NCBI RefSeq assembly: GCF_016888005.1
Contig: NZ_JAFDVE010000021.1
Location: 1 to 64,000 of the forward strand
Length of the DNA: 64,000 nt
Direction of reading: 5' to 3'
Origin: Phycicoccus sp. CSK15P-2
GTDB taxonomy: Bacteria > Actinomycetota > Actinomycetes > Actinomycetales > Dermatophilaceae
In this document: positions 57,007 through 64,000 of the stretch, piece after piece
How positions within the stretch are numbered: position 1 is the first letter of the stretch
Layout: each line of letters starts with the position of its first letter
Notes under the pieces: model-generated
What the model saw: the letters and a program-made list of their open reading frames with translations, nothing else
Database searches by the model: none
Told to the model about the DNA's origin: nothing
Position numbers and translations under genes: made by a program

Positions 57007-58248
57007 TCAGACGCTCTTGATGACGAGGGCGACGTTGTGGCCGCCGAATCCGAACGAGTTGTTGAGCGCGGCGATGTCACCGTCGGGCAGCGAGCGGTGC
57101 TCGCCCCGGATGACGTCGAGGTCGATCTTCGGGTCGAGCTCGTCGATGTTGACCGCAGCGGGCGCCGTGCGGTGGTGCACCGACAGCACGGTGAGCAGTC
57201 CCTCGAGCGCGCCGGCCGCCCCGAGCAGGTGCCCGGTCATCGACTTCGTGGCGCTGACGCACATCCCGTCCGCGGCGGCGCCGAAGGCCCGCCGGATGGC
57301 GTTGGCCTCGGCAATGTCACCCACGGGGGTCGACGTGGCGTGTGCGTTGATGTGGCTGATGTCGGCGTCGGTGAGACCTGCCCGCTCGACCGCCTCCTGC
57401 ATCGCGCGGCTCGCCCCGGCACCCTCCGGCTCGGGCGCGGTGATGTGGTGGGCGTCGGCGGACATGCCGATCGAGGCGAACTCCGCGTAGATCCGCGCGC
57501 CACGCGCGACGGCGTGCTCGTACTCCTCGAGCACCATGACCGCGGCGCCTTCACCCATGACGAAGCCGTCCCGGCCGGTGTCGTAGGGCCGGGACGCGGC
57601 CATGGGGTCGTCGTTGCGGGTCGACAGGGCCTGCATCTGGGAGAACCCGGCGAAGCAGAGCGGGTGCATCGCCGCCTCCGTGCCTCCCGCCACGACGATG
57701 TCGGCCCGGCCGGCGCGGATCATCTCGAACCCGGTCCCCATCGACTCGGCGCCGGAGGCACAGGCGGAGACCGTCGTGTGCGCCCCGGCGCGCGCGCCGA
57801 GCAGCAGCGAGACGTTGCCCGAGGACGTGTTCGGCATGAGCATCGGGACCGCGAGCGGGAAGACCCGGCGCGGACCCTTCTCGCGCAGCGTGTCCCACTG
57901 GTCGAGGAGGGTCCACACACCGCCGATGCCGGTACCGATCGCCACGCCGAGGCGCAGCGGGTCGACCTCCGGCGAGCCGGCGTCCTCCATCGCGGACTGC
58001 GAGGCGATGACGGCGTACTGCGCGCTGGGGTCCATCCGGCGCAGCTGGACCTTGCTCAGCACCTCGGCCGGGTCCTGCGCGATCGAGGCGGCGAAGTGGA
58101 CCGGCAGCTCGTACCTCTCGACCATCTCCGAGGGGAGCGGCTTGGCTCCGGACCGGCCGGCGAGGATGCCCTCCCACGTCTCGGCGATGGTGCCGCCGAG
58201 GGGCGTGGTGGCACCGAGTCCGGTGACGACGACGCGACGCTCGCTCAT
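57007..58248 (-). CDS. fabF: Beta-ketoacyl-ACP synthase II
   Basis: Encodes 413 aa. FabF elongates acyl-ACP with malonyl-ACP in FAS-II. The Cys-His-His active site is intact: 'TTVSACASGAESM' (Cys), 'INAHATSTPVGDIAEANAI' (His) and 'KSMTGHLLGAAGALEGL' (His). The terminal 'NNSFGFGGHNVALVIKS' is the family ending. It is the last gene of fabD-fabH-acpP-fabF, about 80 nt after acpP. This arrangement is that of Streptomyces and relatives. Confidence 0.97.
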   Translation of the reverse strand: MSERRVVVTGLGATTPLGGTIAETWEGILAGRSGAKPLPSEMVERYELPVHFAASIAQDPAEVLSKVQLRRMDPSAQYAVIASQSAMEDAGSPEVDPLRLGVAIGTGIGGVWTLLDQWDTLREKGPRRVFPLAVPMLMPNTSSGNVSLLLGARAGAHTTVSACASGAESMGTGFEMIRAGRADIVVAGGTEAAMHPLCFAGFSQMQALSTRNDDPMAASRPYDTGRDGFVMGEGAAVMVLEEYEHAVARGARIYAEFASIGMSADAHHITAPEPEGAGASRAMQEAVERAGLTDADISHINAHATSTPVGDIAEANAIRRAFGAAADGMCVSATKSMTGHLLGAAGALEGLLTVLSVHHRTAPAAVNIDELDPKIDLDVIRGEHRSLPDGDIAALNNSFGFGGHNVALVIKSV

Positions 58249-58327
58249 GGTGCTGATGCTCCTTGTGGGTGCGGGGTGGAACGGCGCGGGCCCGGCCTCC
58301 GCGGTCGGCGTGAGGCCGGGCCTGCGC

Positions 58328-58573
58328 TCAGCCCTGGTTGGACTGGATGTAGCTGACCGCGTCGCCGACCGTCGTGAGGTTCTTGACCTCGTCGTCGGGG
58401 ATGCGCACGCCGAACTTCTCCTCGGCGTTGACGACGATGGTCATCATCGACAGCGAGTCGATGTCGAGGTCGTCGGTGAAGGACTTCTCCATCTGCACGT
58501 CGGAGGGGTCCAGGCCCGTCTCCTCGTTGACGATCTCGGCCAGGCCGCTGAGGATCTCCTGCTGGTCTGCCAC
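58328..58573 (-). CDS. acpP: Acyl carrier protein
   Basis: Encodes 81 aa. ACP carries growing acyl chains on a phosphopantetheine attached to Ser in the DSL motif ('LDIDSLSMMTIVV'). Helices are acidic ('LAEIVNEETGLDPSDVQME', 'NAEEKFGVRIPDDEV') as expected for FAS-II partners. It lies between fabH and fabF with a ribosome site AGAAGGAGAG upstream. Confidence 0.97.
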   Translation of the reverse strand: MADQQEILSGLAEIVNEETGLDPSDVQMEKSFTDDLDIDSLSMMTIVVNAEEKFGVRIPDDEVKNLTTVGDAVSYIQSNQG

Positions 58574-58638
58574 TGCTCTCTCCTTCTGTGGGGGATGCGG
58601 TACTTCTCGGCCCGGGTGACCCGTGGGCCCACGGGAGG

Positions 58639-59655
58639 TCAGGGGATGACGACGACCTGCGCGGCGTAGGACAGCCCGGCGCCGAAGCCGATCTGCAGTG
58701 CGAGGCCACCGCTCGGGATCTCACCGTGCCGGACCATCCGCTCCATGGCCAGCGGGATCGACGCCGCCGACGTGTTGCCCGTGTACGCGATGTCGCGGGC
58801 GATGGGGAGGTCGGCCGGCAGCCCCAGCTGCTTGGCCATCGCGTCGACGATCCGCACGTTCGCCTGGTGCGGGATGAAGGCGTCGAGCTGGTCGACGGTG
58901 ACCCCGGCGGCGTCCATCGCCTTCCGGGCGACCGGCGCCATGCCCCAGACGGCCCAGCGGAAGACGGTCTGCCCGGCCATCCCGATGTGCGGCCAGCCGA
59001 GGTTCTTCTCGTGGACGTCGATCCAGCTCTCCGTCTGCGAGATGGCCTCCCACTGCGCTCCGTCGGAGCCCCAGACCGTCGGCCCGATGCCCGGCGACTC
59101 GGAGCGGCTGACGACCGCCGCGCCCGCGCCGTCGGCGAAGATGAACGCCGTGCCCCGGTCGTCCGGGCTGGTGAAGTCGGAGAGGCGCTCGACCCCGACG
59201 ACGAGCACGTGCTGTGCCGTGCCGGCGCGCACCATGTCGGTGGCCAGCGAGACCGCGTGGCAATACCCGGCACACGCGGCCGAGATGTCGAACGCCGCCG
59301 CCTTCGACCCCAGCCGCTCGGCGATCATCGGCGCTGCGGCAGGGGTCTGGTACGGCCAGCTGACCGTCGCGACGATCACGGCGTCCAGCTGCCCGGCCTC
59401 GATCCCGGCCATGGCCAGCGCCGGCTCGGTGGCGAAGACGGACATGTCGACGACCGACTCGCCCTCGCCGGCGAAACGCCGCTCGATGATGCCGGAGCGC
59501 TCGCGGACCCACTCGTCCGAGGAGTCGATGCGCTCGACGATCTCCGAGTTCGGCACCACACGCTTCGGGCGGTAGCCGCCGATGCCGGTGATCGTGGCGT
59601 GGGAGACCGGGCTGGTGCGCAGCTCGCCGGCGAAGCCCTTGGGGGTGACGGTCAT
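58639..59655 (-). CDS. fabH: Beta-ketoacyl-ACP synthase III
   Basis: Encodes 338 aa. FabH starts each chain by condensing acetyl- or branched acyl-CoA with malonyl-ACP. The Cys-His-Asn triad is 'DISAACAGYCHAVSLA' (Cys), 'DAFIPHQANVRIVD' (His) and 'AYTGNTSAASIPLAM' (Asn). In actinobacteria primer choice sets the branched-chain profile; specificity cannot be read here. It overlaps the fabD end (ATGA), implying coupling. Confidence 0.97.
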   Translation of the reverse strand: MTVTPKGFAGELRTSPVSHATITGIGGYRPKRVVPNSEIVERIDSSDEWVRERSGIIERRFAGEGESVVDMSVFATEPALAMAGIEAGQLDAVIVATVSWPYQTPAAAPMIAERLGSKAAAFDISAACAGYCHAVSLATDMVRAGTAQHVLVVGVERLSDFTSPDDRGTAFIFADGAGAAVVSRSESPGIGPTVWGSDGAQWEAISQTESWIDVHEKNLGWPHIGMAGQTVFRWAVWGMAPVARKAMDAAGVTVDQLDAFIPHQANVRIVDAMAKQLGLPADLPIARDIAYTGNTSAASIPLAMERMVRHGEIPSGGLALQIGFGAGLSYAAQVVVIP

Positions 59656-60566
59656 GCGGAGTGCTCCTCGATCAGGGTGCGGGCGGCGTCGAGGTCGTCG
59701 GGGGTCCTGACCGCGAGGAGCTCGACGCCCTTGAGCGCTCGCTTGGCGAGCCCGACGAGGGTGCCGGCCGGCGGCACCTCGATGACGGCGGTGACGCCGA
59801 GGTCGGCGAACTGCTCCATGCAGAGGTCCCAGCGGACCGGGTTGGAGACCTGGGCGACGAGGCGGTCCAGGACCTCGCGGCCACCGGTGACGACCTCGCC
59901 GTCGCGGTTCGACACGAGCGGGACCCGTGCGTCGGCGGGGGAGAGGCCGGCCGCGGCCGCCTCGAGCGCCTCGACCGCCGGCTGCATGTAGGCCGTGTGG
60001 AACGCGCCGGCGACCTTGAGGGGGATGACCCGGGCCTTGGCCGGCGGCTCCTCGGCCAGTCCGGCGAGGGTGTCCAGCGCGCCGGCCGCGACGACCTGGC
60101 CGGCGCCGTTGACGTTGGCGGGGGTGAGGTCGCGGGCCTCGATCGCGGCGAGGACCTCGTCCGGGTCGCCGCCGAGCACCGCGCTCATGCCGGTGGCTGT
60201 CACCGCGCTGGCCTCGGCCATCCCGCGGCCGCGCATGGCGACGAGGCGCATCGCGTCCTCCTCGGGGAGGACGCCGGCCGCCGCGGCGGCGGTGACCTCA
60301 CCGACCGAGTGGCCGGACAGGGCCCCGGCGCCGTCGACCCCGCCGAGGGCGCGCAGCGCGAGCAGCCCGGCCCCGACGAGCAGCGGCTGGGCCACGGCGG
60401 TGTCCTTGATCGTGTCCTCGTCGGAGGTGGTGCCGTGGGCGACGAGATCGACCTCGGCGGCCTCGGAGAGCGCGGTCAGGTGCTCACGGGCGCCGGGGGG
60501 CTCGAGCCACGGGGCGAGGAAGCCCGGGGTCTGCGAGCCCTGACCGGGGCAGACGATGACGATCAC
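59652..60566 (-). CDS. fabD: Malonyl-CoA-ACP transacylase
   Basis: Encodes 304 aa. FabD loads malonyl groups onto ACP. 'VCPGQGSQTPGFLAPW' starts the fold, and the catalytic Ser lies in 'GALSGHSVGEVTAAAAAG', with His in 'LKVAGAFHTAYMQPA'. GTG 60566 is the annotated start. Immediately before it a four-codon frame ATG-CTC-GAC-ACG-TGA ends in a GTGA overlap with the fabD start; whether this is translated is unknown. The gene leads the fab operon, and fasR is upstream on the same strand. Confidence 0.95.
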   Translation of the reverse strand: MIVIVCPGQGSQTPGFLAPWLEPPGAREHLTALSEAAEVDLVAHGTTSDEDTIKDTAVAQPLLVGAGLLALRALGGVDGAGALSGHSVGEVTAAAAAGVLPEEDAMRLVAMRGRGMAEASAVTATGMSAVLGGDPDEVLAAIEARDLTPANVNGAGQVVAAGALDTLAGLAEEPPAKARVIPLKVAGAFHTAYMQPAVEALEAAAAGLSPADARVPLVSNRDGEVVTGGREVLDRLVAQVSNPVRWDLCMEQFADLGVTAVIEVPPAGTLVGLAKRALKGVELLAVRTPDDLDAARTLIEEHSA

Positions 60567-60634
60567 GTGTCGAGCATGGCGTGCCGGGCGTGACCCTCTC
60601 CCGACGAAGAGGGACGAACCTGGCGGGCGCGATT

Positions 60635-60649
60635 TGTAGGGATCCCACA
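60635..60649 (-). promoter_or_regulatory. Candidate fabD promoter/operator
   Basis: On the plus strand TGTAGGG-A-TCCCACA forms a 15-nt imperfect inverted repeat (5 of 7 arm positions) around a perfect GGGATCCC. On the minus strand TACAAA overlaps its edge as a -10-like element about 70 nt upstream of fabD. Position between fasR and fabD makes it a candidate FasR site. This is inference. Confidence 0.45.
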
Positions 60650-60665
60650 GTTGCGGTGTGCGCGG

Positions 60666-61841
60666 TCATCGTGGTGTGGTCCGGGTCGCCGGGCCGAGGC
60701 GGTGGAAGGCGAGGGCGGTGCGCACGGTCTGCGCGTCGTGCGGGTCGGTGAGGTCGTAGCCCGTCGCCTTCTCGATGCTCGCGAGCCGGTAGCGCACCGT
60801 GTTGGCGTGCACGATGAGCGTCCGGGCCGTGCCCTCGACGCCGAGCCCGTCGTCGAGGTAGGCGGCCGCGGTGGCCAGCAGGGCGCCTCCGCTCGCCTCC
60901 TCGAGCGGCCGGACGATCCGCTGGGCGAGAGCGTGCCGTGCGGGCAGGTCGGCGAGCAGGGCACGTTCGGCGAGGAGGTCGTCGGCATGGACCGGACGGG
61001 GCGCGGCCGGCCAGGCGCGAGCGGCCGTGTGGCCCGAGATGGCCGCACGCGCGCTGCGCCCCGCGGCGAACAGGTGCGGCACCGTGGGGCCCACGACGAG
61101 TGGCCCGTCGCCGAGCTGTGGGTCGAGCGAGGTCGCGAGCGCCATCGGGTCGGCGACCCGGCCCCCGATGCAGACGACGCGCGGGCCGTGGATGGCGACG
61201 AGGAGCTCCAGGCCCGTGCGGCGCGCGGTGCGGTGCAGCTCGTCGACCACGGGACCGCTCGCGCCGCGTGGGGTGGAGCCGACGACGACCGCGACGTCCG
61301 TGACGTCGCCCCAGCCGAGTCCGGCCGCCCGGGACTGCATCGACTCGTCGGCCTCACCCCGGATGACCGCGTCGACGACGAGGGACTCGAGCCGGGCGTC
61401 CCACGCGCCGCGGGACTCGGCGGCCTCCGCGTAGACCTCGGCCGCCGCGAACGCCACCTCACGGCTGTAGCGCAGGACGGCCTCGCGGGCGAGGTCGGCC
61501 TCGCCTGGCGCGGCGAGCCCGGCGATCTCGCGCTCGACGACGCCGATGACCGTGCGCATGAGGTCGAGGGTCTGGGCGAGCGAGATGGACCGGGTCAGCT
61601 CACGGGGCGCGGTGCCGAAGACGTCCGCGATGACCGCCGGGGTGCGTTGGTCGCCGCCGAACCAGTCGACGAAGCTCGTGATGCCGGCCTGGGCGACCAG
61701 CCCCACCCACGAACGGTTCTCCGCCGACAGCGCCCGGAACCACTCGTGGTCGGCCTCCATCTGTTTGACCGCGAGAGCTCCGAGGTCACCCGCGGCACGG
61801 GTCACCCGGGCGCGGGTGTCGGCGGAGGAGGCGGTGGTCAT
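60666..61841 (-). CDS. fasR: PucR-family activator of fatty-acid synthesis (FasR-like)
   Basis: Encodes 391 aa. The C-terminal HTH_30 of PucR regulators is clear: 'AAAYLDDGLGVEGTARTLIVHANTVRYRL' spread over its core and 'IEKATGYDLTDPHDAQTVRTAL'. The N-terminal and middle regions (CdaR GGDEF-like) are typical of the family. In Streptomyces a PucR-family FasR encoded upstream of fabD activates the fabD-fabH-acpP-fabF operon, and the same order here supports the name. TACACT (61848-61853, minus) is 6 nt before ATG 61841, so it is probably leaderless. Confidence 0.88.
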   Translation of the reverse strand: MTTASSADTRARVTRAAGDLGALAVKQMEADHEWFRALSAENRSWVGLVAQAGITSFVDWFGGDQRTPAVIADVFGTAPRELTRSISLAQTLDLMRTVIGVVEREIAGLAAPGEADLAREAVLRYSREVAFAAAEVYAEAAESRGAWDARLESLVVDAVIRGEADESMQSRAAGLGWGDVTDVAVVVGSTPRGASGPVVDELHRTARRTGLELLVAIHGPRVVCIGGRVADPMALATSLDPQLGDGPLVVGPTVPHLFAAGRSARAAISGHTAARAWPAAPRPVHADDLLAERALLADLPARHALAQRIVRPLEEASGGALLATAAAYLDDGLGVEGTARTLIVHANTVRYRLASIEKATGYDLTDPHDAQTVRTALAFHRLGPATRTTPR

Positions 61842-61879
61842 CCCCGCAGTGTATTTGTGCGGCCCGGACAAGCGAGCGC

Positions 61880-63391
<1,512 letters not shown>

Positions 63392-63441
63392 TCACGTGGA
63401 CGTGGGCCGCCGTTCGCCCGTCGCTCCCTAGCGTCGAAGCC

Positions 63442-64000
63442 ATGATCCGACGCCTGACAGGAGTCGCCGTGACCATGCTCGCTCTCGGAGCCCTCGCCGT
63501 CCCGTCCGCAGCGACGGCGTCGGCCGGCCACCAGGACCCGCGCCACGCCGCGCAGCCCCTCGTCATCGCCCACCGCGGCGCGTCGGGCTACCGCCCCGAG
63601 CACACCCTCGCCGCCTACGAGCTCGCCGTACGGATGGGGGCCGACGTCATCGAGCCCGACCTCGTCATGACCAAGGACGGGGTCCTCGTGGACCGCCACG
63701 AGCCGGAGATCAGCGGGACGACCGACGTCGCCTCGCACCCGGAGTTCGCGGACCGCCGCACCAGCAGGACGGTGGACGGCGAGGCGGTCACGGGCTGGTT
63801 CGTCGAGGACTTCACCCTCGGCGAGCTGCGGACGCTGCGCGCGGTCGAGCGGCTCCCCGACCTGCGCCCCGACAGTGCCGCGTACGACGGCGCGTACCCC
63901 GTGCCGACGTTCGAGGAGGTCCTGCGGCTGCGGGCTCGGCTCAGCCGCCAGTACCACCGGAGCATCGGGATCATCCCGGAGATCAAGCACTCCACGTACC
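63442..64000 (+). CDS. Secreted glycerophosphodiester phosphodiesterase (partial, runs off the window)
   Basis: At least 186 codons are present, the 3' end lying beyond the window. A signal peptide ('MIRRLTGVAVTMLALGALAV', cleavage near 'ATASA') precedes the GDPD fold. The catalytic HRG is in 'VIAHRGASGYRPEHTLAAYE', with 'GADVIEPDLVMTKDGVLVDRHE' supplying Glu, Asp and the second His, and 'PTFEEVLRL' and 'GIIPEIKH' following. It releases glycerol-3-phosphate from phospholipid headgroups or teichoic acids outside the membrane. TAGCGT (63429-63434) is 7 nt before ATG 63442. It is divergent from argG. Confidence 0.92.
   Translation, partial: MIRRLTGVAVTMLALGALAVPSAATASAGHQDPRHAAQPLVIAHRGASGYRPEHTLAAYELAVRMGADVIEPDLVMTKDGVLVDRHEPEISGTTDVASHPEFADRRTSRTVDGEAVTGWFVEDFTLGELRTLRAVERLPDLRPDSAAYDGAYPVPTFEEVLRLRARLSRQYHRSIGIIPEIKHSTY

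Overview
The window is very GC-rich and densely coded, with mostly G/C third codon positions. Its gene content points to a Gram-positive actinobacterium, most likely Intrasporangiaceae/Dermatophilaceae (Janibacter/Knoellia type); the family is inferred from gene order, not from a search. Supporting markers are DUF3097, DUF3145, a mycothiol-type MDMPI_N protein, a PucR-family FasR next to fabD-fabH-acpP-fabF, a DtxR/IdeR-type iron box and many leaderless start codons. The first 89 bases are a G/C homopolymer tract that looks like a sequence-end artefact.

Layout. (1) 115-9213: two minus-strand genes (DUF4870, DUF3097), then a housekeeping run hrcA-dnaJ-rsmE-HIT-phoH-ybeY-CNNM/CBS-era, with a CIRCE operator in front of hrcA. 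(2) 9224-12910: five consecutive minus-strand paralogues, each about 227 aa, with a TrmB-like sensor and a LuxR-type HTH, and no enzyme or transporter among them; an 18-bp palindrome lies upstream. (3) 13334-17608: asd, an acyl-CoA-binding protein, leuA with a leucine leader peptide and a possible pseudoknot, and a PfkB kinase. (4) 17630-21509: a DUF1801 remnant, divergent alkB/alkA, recO-uppS and an MDMPI_N protein. (5) 21537-27842: a secreted EEP-family phosphatase/nuclease, the znuA-znuC-znuB-zur operon with a Zur-type box over its start, a small membrane protein and glyS. (6) 27857-34332: an operon of an Hsp90-family ATPase and a 944-aa TPR protein, divergent from a degenerate ECF-sigma-like protein fused to a membrane anchor and an outer domain. 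(7) 34340-42719: rhodanese, hydrolase, dus, a decayed AbiEi-like gene between repeated hairpins, YdeI-like protein, dgt, dnaG and an unknown gene. (8) 42807-50997: tRNA-Asn, secreted GH16 protein, glutamate-type ABC transporter (gluABCD order), FAD oxidoreductase, potassium channel and an iron-box-controlled DUF2470 protein. (9) 51289-56951: a large secreted GH87-like glucanase, a CAT-anticodon tRNA, a secreted Gly-rich protein, DUF3145 and a YcxB-like protein. (10) 57007-64000: the FAS-II cluster fabF-acpP-fabH-fabD with fasR, argG of the E. coli type, and a partial secreted glycerophosphodiester phosphodiesterase.

Functional themes are protein quality control (HrcA/DnaJ; Hsp90/TPR), zinc and iron homeostasis with visible operators, alkylation repair, fatty-acid synthesis with its own regulator, and two secreted glycosidases that could act on fungal or microbial alpha/beta-1,3-glucans. 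The least explained parts are the five-regulator array, the Hsp90/TPR/sigma-fusion locus and the decayed gene flanked by direct repeats. About 17 genes carry a -10-like hexamer 6-8 nt before the start codon, which suggests widespread leaderless transcription.
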